DNA of 64,000 nucleotides from Streptomyces canus (GCF_001514145.1 NZ_KQ948677.1:1-64000), one strand, 5' to 3'; positions 17,865 through 26,808 are shown, numbered from the stretch's first letter. Notes: generated by a model not told the origin, from the letters alone. Made by a program: numbers and translations.

Positions 17865-19217
17865 CTACCGCACCGACTTGATCTTGAACTTGACGATGAG
17901 TCCGCCGACCAGTGCCAGGACCGCGCCGATCAGATAGAGCTGGGTGTAGTTCTTCTCGCCCCCTGCACCGACGCCCAGGGTGATGACGAGCGGGGCGATC
18001 AGCGGGGCGACGGCGCTGGGGATCTTCTGCGCGAACCCGACGACGGCGAGGTAGCGGCCCGCCTCGGCCCGGTCCGGCAGGACGGCGAACACGATCGCCT
18101 GGTCGACGGCGCCGAACACCGCGATGGCGAACTGCATCAGTACGGCGCCGACGACCAGCTGGGGCAGCGAGTGGGCGAACGCCTCGGTGACGGCCCCGGC
18201 GACGAACACCGCGGAACCGATCAGGGCGAACAGCTTGCGCCGGCCGAGCTTGTCGGAGAGGAAGCCGCCCCCGATGGCGCCCCCCGCCGCGGCCACCACA
18301 CCGATGGTCCCGATGACCGCCACGATCCCGGCGACCTCCTTGACCGGCAGATCGAGCCGCTGCGCGTAGAAAAAGGTGCCGAACGTCGTGTTGAAGTACA
18401 GCCCCATGAAGAACACGAAGCGGCCGAGCCAGTTCCAGCCGAAGTCCGGGTACCTGCGGGGGTTGAAGCCGTAGCTGGTGACCATGCTCCGCAGCGTCAC
18501 GCCGGTGGTGTGCACCAGCGCGCGGGAGTCGCCCTCGGGCCTGAACACCGGGAACAGCACCACCAGGGCGGCGCCCAGGACGCCGGGGACCAGGAACACC
18601 AGGAACGTGCTGGAGGCCACCGCGTAGGCGAGGCCGATGCCGACCACCGGGGCGATCTGGGTCATGACGCTGGTCAGGGCGGAGACCCGGCCCCGCTGCT
18701 CCTCGGGCACCCGGTCGGCCTGGACGTTCTGGATGGCCTGCCCGGTGGTGGACCAGCCGATCATGCCGACGACCCAGGCCAGGCCCAGCAGGAGAACGGA
18801 CGGCGCGAGCGCGACTGCGACGAGCGCGGCGGTGCCGAGCAGGGTGCCGCCGATCATGAAGGGGGTCCGGCGGCCGAGCCGGGAACGAGTCCGGTCGCTC
18901 CAGAGGCCGATCAGGGGGCTGAGGACCAGGTAGACGACCTGGGCGGAGCCGGTGACGTACCCGAGTTGCTCCTCGTGCCCGGGGGCGAGGTCGTCGATCC
19001 GCACCGCGAGCGAGTAGGACAGGGGGACCATGAGGGCCAGGGAGCCACCGAAACTGGCGATCATCAGCCACAGGAGATAGCCCCTGCCCACCCTCCGCAT
19101 CGGCGGTGCCTCGATCTCCGGCGCGGGGGGCGGCTCGGGGGGACCTCCGACGGCGTCCCGCGTTGTCGCCTTCGCAAGGGGAACCACCACGCTGACGTCC
19201 CGGTCGTCGTGAGGCAT
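17865..19217 (-). CDS. MFS symporter of the GPH/sucrose-carrier type
   Basis: 450 aa, about 12 membrane segments. The loop after helix 2 reads LSPLIGLWSDRTRSRLGRRTPFMIGG, the SDRTRSRxGRRxP form typical of GPH-type and plant-sucrose-type carriers. I choose ATG 19217 because AAAGGAG sits just upstream; a GTG at 19223 would overlap that ribosome site. It lies directly upstream of the alpha-rhamnosidase gene and downstream of the GH2/SDR/GH1 operon. It probably moves the glycoside or a released sugar across the membrane by proton or sodium symport. Confidence 0.87.
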   Translation of the reverse strand: MPHDDRDVSVVVPLAKATTRDAVGGPPEPPPAPEIEAPPMRRVGRGYLLWLMIASFGGSLALMVPLSYSLAVRIDDLAPGHEEQLGYVTGSAQVVYLVLSPLIGLWSDRTRSRLGRRTPFMIGGTLLGTAALVAVALAPSVLLLGLAWVVGMIGWSTTGQAIQNVQADRVPEEQRGRVSALTSVMTQIAPVVGIGLAYAVASSTFLVFLVPGVLGAALVVLFPVFRPEGDSRALVHTTGVTLRSMVTSYGFNPRRYPDFGWNWLGRFVFFMGLYFNTTFGTFFYAQRLDLPVKEVAGIVAVIGTIGVVAAAGGAIGGGFLSDKLGRRKLFALIGSAVFVAGAVTEAFAHSLPQLVVGAVLMQFAIAVFGAVDQAIVFAVLPDRAEAGRYLAVVGFAQKIPSAVAPLIAPLVITLGVGAGGEKNYTQLYLIGAVLALVGGLIVKFKIKSVR

Positions 19218-19672
19218 GCGCACTCCTTTGTCACATGATCGCTAGGGGCGGTGGCAACCCGTGGGGGAGAAGGCGGGCACGCGGGGTGCGGGCCGTACTG
19301 GACGGGGCCGGAACACCGGCCGTGTCGGGCGCTGGGGAACCCGGTCGCGGACGCCGCGGGGAGTGGTGGTTCCAGCTGCTCGGCGAGGAGCCGTGGTGCG
19401 AAGCGGTCCCGGCGGCTCCGGCACCACAGTCGCTCTACGAACGCCCCGGGGGCGGGCGTTGCCGCGGACCGGGCGGTGTCCGCCGCCGATGACGTGGTCG
19501 CCGTAGGCCGCGCGACCTGCGGACGGCATCCGGCCACGGCGTCGGCATCCCGTGATGACGCCCCTGCGCGTCCTCCGGCCCCCTCACCGCCGTCTCCTGA
19601 ACCGGTGTCCCGGGGCGCCGATGCCAACAGCGCACGGCAGGGAATCGGGGTCCCCTCGCGCAGTCGCGGATG
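19218..19672. other. Intergenic region upstream of the symporter-rhamnosidase pair
   Basis: 455 bases with no supported gene. Its size suggests a separate promoter for the symporter gene. I could not find an obvious copy of the two-part element that precedes the GH1 and importer operons. Confidence 0.5.
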
Positions 19673-21484
19673 TCAGTCGGCCGAGACCTGCCCGGGCTTT
19701 CGACCGCCCAGTGGGAGCCAGCGCCCGCGCAGGGCGAACGCGGCCGACTTCGGCTTCCGGTCGCGGGTGAACACGCCCTTCTTGTTGCCATCGACGCGGT
19801 GGATGCCTGGGGAGGTCTGGAAGTCGGCGAAGTTCCATACGTGCTCGCCGACGAACTCGGGGATGCGGTCGAAGACCCGGTGGTACATGGCGAGGAAGTC
19901 GCTCTGGTACTCCTCGCTCCAGGGGGTGTCCCAGACGGAGTGCAGGCCCGGCTGGGTGTCGGCGCCGTACTCGGACATCATGACCGGCTTGCCGAAGCGC
20001 TGGACCCAGCCGCGCAGATCCTGCTCCAGATAGCCCTCGGAGGTCGCGAGGTCGCCCGTGAACAGGTACCAGCCGTAGTAGCGGTTGATGCTCAGGACGT
20101 CGAACAGGTCGCCGATCCGGTCGTTCTGCGGGGTCGCGAACATGACGGCGGCGTAGGTGAGTGGCCGGGTCGGGTCGAGCTTGCGGGCCAGTTCGACCAG
20201 CGGCTCGAAGTACTCGCGGGCTCCCTCCTCGTTGGAGGCGGGCTCGTTGGCGAGGCACCACATGACCACGCTCGGGTGGTTCCTGTCCCGTTCGATCAGC
20301 TCCCGCAGGTGCTGGGCGTGGACGTCCCGCGTGGTCCCGCCGAAGTTCTCCGGTGCGAACGTCGGGGTCGGTGGAACGCCGGTGAGCCCGCCCTGGACCC
20401 CCAGGTTGAGGCCGACGGCGGCGGTCTCGTCGATGACGACGATGCCGTGCCGGTCGGCGAAGTCCAGAACCTCCTCGGCGTAGGGGTAGTGGGAGGTACG
20501 GAAGGAGTTGGCGCCGGTCCACTGCATGAGCTGGAAGTCGTGGACGAGGTAGGCGTCGTCGTGGCCCTTGCCCCGGACGGGGGTGTCCTCGTGCTTGCCG
20601 AAGCCGGTGAAGTAGAAGGGTTCGCCGTTGATGAGGAAGTCGGTGCCGCGCACCTCGACGGTACGGACACCGAAGGGCTGGGTGTAGCTGTCGACGGTCT
20701 CGCCGTCCACGGCCAACTCCACGACGAGGTCATAGAGGTAGGCCGCGCCCGGCTGCCAGAGCGTGACGTCTTCGATGCGCAGGGCGCCCTCGGGGCCTTC
20801 TCCCTCAGCTACGGTCCGGCCGGCCTCGTCCACCGCGCGCACCCGCACGGTGACCGTGTCGGTGTGCTCGCCGGCGGTCTCCACGCGGTAGCCGACGGTA
20901 CCGGCCGCGCCGTCCCGTCCGGTGACCACGATGACGTCCTCGACGAAGGTCGTCGGCGTGCTGTACAGGCGGACCGGGCGCGCGATGCCCGCGTAGTTGT
21001 AGAAGTCGTGCAGATACGACTGCCGTTCGCGGCCGTCGGGGCCGGTCGTGACGGTGCCGGGCGGGATCGTCACGTTCGTCAGCCGGTTGTCGACGCCGAC
21101 CGTCAGCCGGAACGCGGCGCCGGGGCGGACGATCCCGGTCAGGTCCGCCTCGAACGGCGTGTAGCCGCCGGTGTGTTCGGCCACGAGCCGCTCGTCCACG
21201 TAGACCTGCGCGGCGTGGGTGACCGAGCCGAAGCGCAGGACCACGCGCTCGCCGGTCCAGCCGCGCGGCACGCGCACGTCGCGCTGGTACCAGACGACGC
21301 CGACGTGGTCACGGATCTCCGGGTCCACGAACAGGTCGTTGTAGCTGGCGGGCACGGGCACTTCGAGCGGCGGGGCGAGCCGTGACGCCCATGGGGTGGC
21401 GCCGGCCCGGGTGCCGGGAGCGAACCGCCACAGGCCGTCGAGGCCGACGAGGTCGCGGGTGGGGGTGGTACGGGGCGAGAGCAT
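19673..21484 (-). CDS. uidA: Beta-glucuronidase, GH2
   Basis: 603 aa, closely following the length and domain plan of E. coli GUS: jelly-roll sugar-binding domain, immunoglobulin-like domain, then TIM barrel. Visible blocks are SFRTSHYPYAEEVLDFADRHGIVVIDE, the acid/base in MWCLANEPAS (Glu near 414) and the nucleophile in MMSEYGAD (Glu near 504). The tail VWNFADFQTSPGIHRVDGNKKG holds the NxK signature (Asn near 565) that contacts the glucuronate carboxylate and separates true glucuronidases from GH2 galactosidases. There is no signal peptide, so it is cytoplasmic. ATG 21484 has AGGA upstream, shorter than the open frame. Third gene of the GH1-SDR-GH2 operon. Confidence 0.93.
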   Translation of the reverse strand: MLSPRTTPTRDLVGLDGLWRFAPGTRAGATPWASRLAPPLEVPVPASYNDLFVDPEIRDHVGVVWYQRDVRVPRGWTGERVVLRFGSVTHAAQVYVDERLVAEHTGGYTPFEADLTGIVRPGAAFRLTVGVDNRLTNVTIPPGTVTTGPDGRERQSYLHDFYNYAGIARPVRLYSTPTTFVEDVIVVTGRDGAAGTVGYRVETAGEHTDTVTVRVRAVDEAGRTVAEGEGPEGALRIEDVTLWQPGAAYLYDLVVELAVDGETVDSYTQPFGVRTVEVRGTDFLINGEPFYFTGFGKHEDTPVRGKGHDDAYLVHDFQLMQWTGANSFRTSHYPYAEEVLDFADRHGIVVIDETAAVGLNLGVQGGLTGVPPTPTFAPENFGGTTRDVHAQHLRELIERDRNHPSVVMWCLANEPASNEEGAREYFEPLVELARKLDPTRPLTYAAVMFATPQNDRIGDLFDVLSINRYYGWYLFTGDLATSEGYLEQDLRGWVQRFGKPVMMSEYGADTQPGLHSVWDTPWSEEYQSDFLAMYHRVFDRIPEFVGEHVWNFADFQTSPGIHRVDGNKKGVFTRDRKPKSAAFALRGRWLPLGGRKPGQVSAD

Positions 21485-21537
21485 GGAGTTCCTACCGGGG
21501 GCTCGGTGCGGTCGGGGTGGTCGGGGCGGCGTGGCGG

Positions 21538-22359
21538 TCACGTCGTTTCACCGGCGTCGGCGAGGAGCGTGCTGCCCGTCATGAAGGCCGAGAGGTCGCT
21601 CGCGCAGAACAGCACCACCCGGGCGATGTCGTCCGGCACACCGAGCCGGCCGAGCGGGCCCGGCCGCATCACGGACAGGAGCGCCTCGGAGTCCAGCGGC
21701 ACACCGGCCGCCGCGGCCGCCGCCATGTTGCCCTCGGTCGGCACGAAGGTGGGTGCGACGCCCAGCACACGGATGCCGAACGGGGCGAACTCCAGGGCGA
21801 GTTGCCGGGTGAGGCCGCGGGCCGCGTGTTTGGAGCCGACGTACGCCGCGAGCCCGGGGGCCGTCCCGCGGAACCCGGCCGTGGAGACGACGTTGACGAT
21901 GACACCCCCGTGCCCGGCCTCGCTCATCCGGCGCGCGGCCTCGCGGGAGCCGAGGAAGACCCCGCGGGTGTTGACGGCGAACACCTTGTCGAAGGCCTGG
22001 TCGGACATCTTCAGCGCGGGCACGCTGGGGAAGATCCCGGCGTTGTTCACCCAGATGTCGATCCCGCCGAGCTCCCGGACCGCGAGGTCGGCGGCGGCCA
22101 CGACGCTGTCGGGGTCGGTGACGTCCAGACGGGCGGCCAGGGCGCGGCCCCGACCCCGGGCGCCGAGGTCCTCGGCGACGGCGGTGGCGAGCTCGTCCTG
22201 GATGTCCGCGACGAGCACGTCCGCTCCCGCTTCGGCCAGCCGCTCCGCGACGGCCCGGCCGAGCCCCCGGCCCGCGCCGGTCACGACGGCGCGCCGCCCG
22301 GACAGCGAGACGAGTTCGGCCAGGGACTTCGACGAGACGTCGGGTACGGATACCTGCAC
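21538..22359 (-). CDS. Short-chain dehydrogenase/reductase
   Basis: 273-aa classical SDR. The NAD(P) motif is TGAGRGLG (near residue 28), NNAG is present, and the catalytic pair is YVGSK with an upstream Ser in VSTAGF. The cofactor-binding Asp in VADIQD suggests NAD(H). It lies between a GH1 glycosidase and a beta-glucuronidase with short gaps (25 and 53 bases), so it probably oxidises a hydroxyl on the aglycone or a released sugar. Hydroxysteroid/sapogenin dehydrogenase is a reasonable guess, not shown. Confidence 0.88.
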   Translation of the reverse strand: MQVSVPDVSSKSLAELVSLSGRRAVVTGAGRGLGRAVAERLAEAGADVLVADIQDELATAVAEDLGARGRGRALAARLDVTDPDSVVAAADLAVRELGGIDIWVNNAGIFPSVPALKMSDQAFDKVFAVNTRGVFLGSREAARRMSEAGHGGVIVNVVSTAGFRGTAPGLAAYVGSKHAARGLTRQLALEFAPFGIRVLGVAPTFVPTEGNMAAAAAAGVPLDSEALLSVMRPGPLGRLGVPDDIARVVLFCASDLSAFMTGSTLLADAGETT

Positions 22360-22384
22360 GATGTTCCTCCGAGTGCCGGTGCGG

Positions 22385-23587
22385 TCAGATCCGGCCGCGG
22401 CGGGCGGTCTCGCCCAGCCAGGCCAGCGAGGGCTTGGGGCGGCGCTCGAACGTCTCGCGGTCGACCGCGACCAGGCCGAACGTCGGCGCCCAGTGGCCCC
22501 ACTCGTAGTTGTCGAGCAGGCTCCAGTGCAGATAGCCGCGTACGTCCACCCCGTCGGCGATCGCCTTGCCGAGGTGCTCCAGGGCCTCGCCCGTGTAGGC
22601 GATACGGCGGGTGTCGTCGCCGGTGGCGATGCCGTTCTCGGTGATCAGGATCGGCAGGCCACCGGTGACCTCGGCGGTGTGCCGTACCGCGATGCTCAGC
22701 GCGTCGGGCCGGTAGGCGGTTCCCACGAGCGTGTTGTCCGGGTGCGGCGGATAGGGCTCGATGCCCTCCGGGCCGACCCACTGGCTGGAGTACGACTGCA
22801 CACCCACGAAGTCGTCTCCGCGTGACCCCTCCAGGTAGAGGTCCTCCCAGACGTGCTCCAGCTCCCGCTTCTTCTCCTCCGCCCCCGGACGGGCCACGAA
22901 GGCGCGATTGGCGACCGTCCAGCCGACCTTGGCGCCGGTGCGCTCGCGCACCACCTCCCGAGCGGCCTGGTGCGCCTCGACGAGCGCCGCGCCGATGACC
23001 GGGTCGGGGGCCGGCAGCGGCGGACGTGGGCCCTCGTTGTCGAGGGTGGGGCTCTGCCACTCTCCGTCGGCCTGCGGACTCTGCAGGGCCCGCGCCATGC
23101 CGGCCATGATGGCCAGCATGTTCGGCTCGTTCATGGTGACGATCCACTCGACGCCTTCGAGGATCTGCGCGACCGTCTCGACGTACGTCCGGAACCGGTC
23201 GACCGCGCGCTCGCCGAGCCAGCCGCCCTCCTGGGCGAACCAGAGCGGGCTGGTGAAGTGGTGCAGGGTCACGACCGGCGTCAGGCCGAGCTCGAACGCC
23301 GTCTCGATCATGCGCCGGTAGTGGGCGAGTTCGGCCCGCGAGAACATGCCGGGGATCGGCTCGATCCGTGCCCACTCGATGCCGAAGCGATAGGCGTTGA
23401 GCCCCGCGTCGGCCAGCAGCCGCATGTCCTCGCGGTACAGGTGGTAGCTGTCGCAGGCGTCGCCGCTGCGCTCCATGCCCGGGATGCGTCCCTCGTTCGC
23501 CCAGAAGTCGCTGTTGAGGTTGTTGCCTTCGATCTGGTGCGGTGCGGTGGATGCGCCCCAGAGGAATCCGGGAGCGAGTTCGGTCAT
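22385..23587 (-). CDS. GH1 beta-glycosidase (beta-glucosidase/galactosidase type)
   Basis: 400-aa retaining glycosidase, family GH1, slightly shorter than typical 440-460 aa members. The N-terminal signature is FLWGASTAPHQIEGN; the acid/base lies in TMNEPN (near residue 152) and the nucleophile in ITENG (near residue 317). Cytoplasmic, no signal. ATG at 23587 fits the family N terminus better than the ATG at 23611, which falls in the operator. It is the first gene of the GH1-SDR-GH2 operon, and element A ends only 23 bases from its start. It would remove a beta-linked glucose or galactose; exact specificity cannot be read from sequence. Confidence 0.92.
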   Translation of the reverse strand: MTELAPGFLWGASTAPHQIEGNNLNSDFWANEGRIPGMERSGDACDSYHLYREDMRLLADAGLNAYRFGIEWARIEPIPGMFSRAELAHYRRMIETAFELGLTPVVTLHHFTSPLWFAQEGGWLGERAVDRFRTYVETVAQILEGVEWIVTMNEPNMLAIMAGMARALQSPQADGEWQSPTLDNEGPRPPLPAPDPVIGAALVEAHQAAREVVRERTGAKVGWTVANRAFVARPGAEEKKRELEHVWEDLYLEGSRGDDFVGVQSYSSQWVGPEGIEPYPPHPDNTLVGTAYRPDALSIAVRHTAEVTGGLPILITENGIATGDDTRRIAYTGEALEHLGKAIADGVDVRGYLHWSLLDNYEWGHWAPTFGLVAVDRETFERRPKPSLAWLGETARRGRI

Positions 23588-23609
23588 CGTGGAGTGCCTT
23601 CCTGACGCC

Positions 23610-23702
23610 AACAGTTACCATGTGGTTGGTTTTCGCTGGAACGTAGACCGGGATCGTGAGGCGGGGAAGGGCGCAGGGTGGTTTCGTAACCTGAGCGTTA
23701 CA
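23610..23702 (-). promoter_or_regulatory. Two-part promoter/operator element, copy 2 (GH1 operon)
   Basis: Element A AACAGTTACCATGTGGTTG (23610-23628) and element B TTCGTAACCTGAGCGTTACA (23683-23702); on the minus strand B contains GTAAC-6 bases-GTTAC, a TetR-like inverted repeat. The same pair precedes the ABC importer operon at 13926-14019. Element A lies at the expected place for an operator overlapping the transcription start of the GH1 gene. Confidence 0.65.
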
Positions 23703-23709
23703 CGAGGGA

Positions 23710-24132
23710 GTGTTGGCGGACCCGGGCGTGGGTGAGCTGGCCGGGCTCGGCCGGCTTCTCCCAGGGGCGGCGGAGGTCCGCGGTCGACGGTCGGGACCGT
23801 CCGGGCCGGGGGCCATGCGGTGTGGCCAGGTCGATGTCGTGTTCGACGTGATCGGCGGCGACATCCTCGACCGCTCGGCTGCCCTCGTACGCCCCGGCGG
23901 CACGCTCGTCAGCATCGCCCATCAGCCCACCGTGCGCCCCGACGACGGGCAGACCGTGTTCTTCGTCGTGGAACCCGACCGCGTACGCCTCGCCGACCTC
24001 GCCCGGCGTCTGCGGGACGGCCGGCTGCGGGTGCGCGTCGGTGAGGTGCGGTCGCTTGCCGACGCGCCCGCCGCCTTCACCTCGCGACAGCGTGTCCCCG
24101 GCCGGACGATCATTCGGGTCGCCGAGGACTGA
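23710..24132 (+). pseudogene. C-terminal remnant of a zinc-binding dehydrogenase / quinone oxidoreductase
   Basis: Only the last 105 or so residues of an MDR-type NADPH oxidoreductase are recognisable: VDVVFDVIGGDILDRSAALVRPGGTLVSIA, then FFVVEPDRVRLADLARRL and FTSRQRVPGRTIIRV at the end. The family is normally 300-340 aa with an N-terminal GroES-like domain and the Rossmann glycine motif, both absent. The sequence before about 23825 is not homologous to the family. It is therefore a truncated gene, probably dead, sitting between the glycosidase promoter and the next operon. Confidence 0.65.
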
Positions 24133-24205
24133 GAGCAGCAGGGGCGACGTGATCGGCGGCGTCCAGGTACAAGCCACCCCTGCCACTGCACTTGCGAGCT
24201 TGCCG

Positions 24206-24247
24206 CCGGGCCGTACACGTCCGGACCGAAGGGCGTGTCCGGCCCGG
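24206..24247 (-). terminator. Hairpin terminator after the DHA2 exporter gene
   Basis: CCGGGCCGTACACG (24206-24219) pairs with CGTGTCCGGCCCGG (24234-24247), a 14-bp stem with one mismatch and a 14-base loop. It begins a few bases beyond the stop codon of the minus-strand exporter gene at 24254. Confidence 0.6.
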
Positions 24248-24253
24248 CGGGTG

Positions 24254-26656
24254 TCAGTCGCCCGGGTGGGAGAGCTCGATGTCGTGGCTTTCCACGCCCG
24301 AGCCGTACACGGTCACCTGGGTGGCCTTCGGCGGGTAGCCGCCCGCCGTGACCGTGTACTCGCCACCGTCCAGATCGGTGAAGGCGTAGCCACCGTCCTC
24401 GCCGGTGGTCGCGGTGGCCACCACGTTGCCGGCCGTGTCGATGAGCGTGACCCGCGCGTCGTTCAGCGGCCGGCCCGCGGCTTGGACCATGCCCCGTACA
24501 TGCAGGCCGGGGGAGAGTTCGAGCTCGGTCCTGGTGACGCCCTGCGCGGCGATCTCGACGGGCAGCGCGATCGGCCGGTAGCCGGCCGCGGTCACCGCGA
24601 GGGTCAACTGGCCGGGCACCAGGACGCCGAAGCCGAAGGTGCCGTCAGTGTCGGAGAGCCCGGCGGCGAGCACATCGCCGCGCACGTCGGCCGCGACCAC
24701 CATGGCGCCGGCGACCGGCTTCCCGAGGTCGGCCGACCTGACCGTGCCGAACAGGCCGCTGGTGCCGGAGAGCCGGATGTCGTAGGAGACCGGCTCGCCG
24801 CCGACCACGACCGTGGACGCCTGCGGCTGGTAGCCCTCGGCGGAGGCGATGAGCACGTAGCTTCCCGCGCCCGGCGCGTCCACCGCGTACGCACCGTCCG
24901 AATGGGCCACCATGCGGCCCACCTGCCGCCCGCCCAGCGAGATCAGGGTGATGACCGCCCGCGGCACGGGTGCCGACTCGGCGCCGATGACGCGCCCGCT
25001 GACCGCGACGCCGATGGAGGATCGGACGGCGGCCGGGCTCGGCACCTTCGCGTCGTGCTCGGTGTGCTCGGCGTTCTCCTGGGTCCCGTCCTCCCGGCCG
25101 CGGAGGCCGAACGCAGCCAAGGCGGCTCCCACGAGGGCGAGGATGCCGGTGACCAGGACGGCGGTGTGGACGCCGTTCATGAAGGCGGTGTGGCTGCCCT
25201 CCACCACGGCCGCCCGGAGCTGGGCGGGCATCGCGTCGGAGACCGGGGCGACACCCATCGCGACCGCGTCCTTCGCCTCCTCGAAGCGAGCGGCCGCCGA
25301 GTGGGGCACGCCGGCCTCGGTCAGTGAGTCCGTGAGCGTGGAGCCGACGCGGCTGCTGATGAGGGAGACGAGCACCGAGGTGCCGAGCGCGCCGCCGACC
25401 TGGAGCGAAGTGGCCTGCAGGCCACCCGCGATACCGCCGTCCTTGACGGGGGCGTTGCCGACGATCGCGTCGGAGGACGCGGCCATCACGATGCCGACGC
25501 CGAGACCGAGCGCGACGAACGGCGGCCACATGGCGGCGTACGAGGAGTCGGCGCTCCACGCGAGCATCGTGAAGGCGGCGCCGGCCTGGAGCACCATCCC
25601 GAGCGGCATGGTCAGGCGTGGGCCGAACTTCTCGGTGAGCTTCGCGCCGAGCGGCGAGGCCACCATGGAGGCGAGGCTGAGCGGCAGGGTGCGCACACCG
25701 GACTCGACGGGCGTGAAGCCGTGCACGTTCTGCAGGTACAGCATCACGAAGAAGATCGCGCCGAGCAGGACGAAGAAGTTCAGCGCGGTGACGAACACAC
25801 CGATGGTCAGGGCCGGGTTGCGGAACAGCCGCATCGGCAGGAGAGGATGCGCGACGCGCGTCTCGTACCAGCCGAAGAGGACCAGGACGACGATACCGCC
25901 GACGATCGCGCCGAGTGTGCCGGCCGAAGTCCAGCCCCACGTCTCGCCCTTGACGACGCCGAAGACGACGGCGATCAGTCCGAGCGCGAGCAGCACCACG
26001 CCGGGCACGTCGAACTTCTCGCTCGCCGCCGCCTCGTTCCTGGACTGCGGCAGCACGACGAGACCGAAGACCAGGGCGATCACGCCGATGGGGGCGTTGA
26101 TGTAGAAGACGGACTCCCAGTTGACATGCTGGACGAGCAGTCCGCCGACGATCGGGCCGAGCGCGGTGGCGACGGACGAGATCATGGCCCAGATGCCGAC
26201 CGCCATGCCGAACTTCTTCGGCGGGAACACCGCACGCAGCAACGCCAGGGTGTTGGGCATGAGCATCGCGCCGAAGAGGCCCTGCAGGGCCCGGAAGGCG
26301 ATGACACCTTCGACGGAGCCGGCGAGGCCTATCGCGACGGACGCGAGGGTGAATCCGACGACGCCGACGAGGTAGACCGTGCGGCGCCCGAAGCGGTCGC
26401 CGAGCTTGCCGCCGAGGATGAGGGCGGCGGCGAGGGCGAGCAGATAGGAGTTGGTGACCCACTGCAGTTCGGCGGTGGTGGCGTTGAGGTCGCGGGCGAT
26501 CTCGGCGTTGGCGATCGAGACGACTGAGCCGTCGAGACCGACCATGAACAGGCCGAGCCCGACGGCGATCAGCGTCAGCCAGGGATTGGCGCGAAGACCA
26601 CGCGGGTGGTGGTGGGATACGGGACTGGGCGCTGTGGAAACAGCGGTGACAGACAT
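24254..26656 (-). CDS. DHA2-family MFS exporter with three C-terminal carboxypeptidase-regulatory-like repeats
   Basis: 800 aa. Residues about 20-515 form a 14-helix drug:proton antiporter of the EmrB/QacA type, with motif A GKLGDRFGRRTVYLVG and motif C GPIVGGLLV. A soluble tail of about 250 aa (residues 550-800) then holds three beta-sandwich repeats of the carboxypeptidase-D regulatory-like type (VSGRVIGAES..PVPRAVITLI; LFGTVRSADLGKPVAGAMVVAA; VRGMVQAAGRPLNDARVTLID), each ending with a DGxYxxxxxxxGxYxxxxxxxGY pattern. Most family members stop at 480-530 aa. The true start is ATG 26656, far inside the open frame. A MarR gene lies upstream on the same strand and probably controls it. Confidence 0.87.
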   Translation of the reverse strand: MSVTAVSTAPSPVSHHHPRGLRANPWLTLIAVGLGLFMVGLDGSVVSIANAEIARDLNATTAELQWVTNSYLLALAAALILGGKLGDRFGRRTVYLVGVVGFTLASVAIGLAGSVEGVIAFRALQGLFGAMLMPNTLALLRAVFPPKKFGMAVGIWAMISSVATALGPIVGGLLVQHVNWESVFYINAPIGVIALVFGLVVLPQSRNEAAASEKFDVPGVVLLALGLIAVVFGVVKGETWGWTSAGTLGAIVGGIVVLVLFGWYETRVAHPLLPMRLFRNPALTIGVFVTALNFFVLLGAIFFVMLYLQNVHGFTPVESGVRTLPLSLASMVASPLGAKLTEKFGPRLTMPLGMVLQAGAAFTMLAWSADSSYAAMWPPFVALGLGVGIVMAASSDAIVGNAPVKDGGIAGGLQATSLQVGGALGTSVLVSLISSRVGSTLTDSLTEAGVPHSAAARFEEAKDAVAMGVAPVSDAMPAQLRAAVVEGSHTAFMNGVHTAVLVTGILALVGAALAAFGLRGREDGTQENAEHTEHDAKVPSPAAVRSSIGVAVSGRVIGAESAPVPRAVITLISLGGRQVGRMVAHSDGAYAVDAPGAGSYVLIASAEGYQPQASTVVVGGEPVSYDIRLSGTSGLFGTVRSADLGKPVAGAMVVAADVRGDVLAAGLSDTDGTFGFGVLVPGQLTLAVTAAGYRPIALPVEIAAQGVTRTELELSPGLHVRGMVQAAGRPLNDARVTLIDTAGNVVATATTGEDGGYAFTDLDGGEYTVTAGGYPPKATQVTVYGSGVESHDIELSHPGD

Positions 26657-26808
26657 GTGTGAGCTGTGTCCTCGGGACGTGAGGCGCGCGGCTGGGGCGC
26701 GTGGACATGTGGGGGCGAGCTGTGAGGAGGGCTGCGCAGGGGCCGTCACACCCGGCCCTGCCGCAGCAGCGGCAAGGGCAGCAGGCGTATGGCGCCCGGA
26801 CCGAACGG

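Noticed and set aside
14980..17937. A 985-codon open frame on the plus strand
   Set aside because: It lies antisense to the alpha-rhamnosidase and symporter genes, is rich in Arg, Gly, Val and Asp repeats typical of GC-rich shadow frames, and has no domain.
17803..19071. Extension of the rhamnosidase frame upstream to 19071
   Set aside because: It overlaps the symporter gene in another frame and is Arg/Pro-rich low-complexity; the ATG at 17802 has a ribosome site and fits the family N terminus.
19673..21484. Beta-galactosidase assignment for the GH2 gene
   Set aside because: The GNKKG motif and the surrounding tail match true beta-glucuronidases, so galactosidase is less likely.
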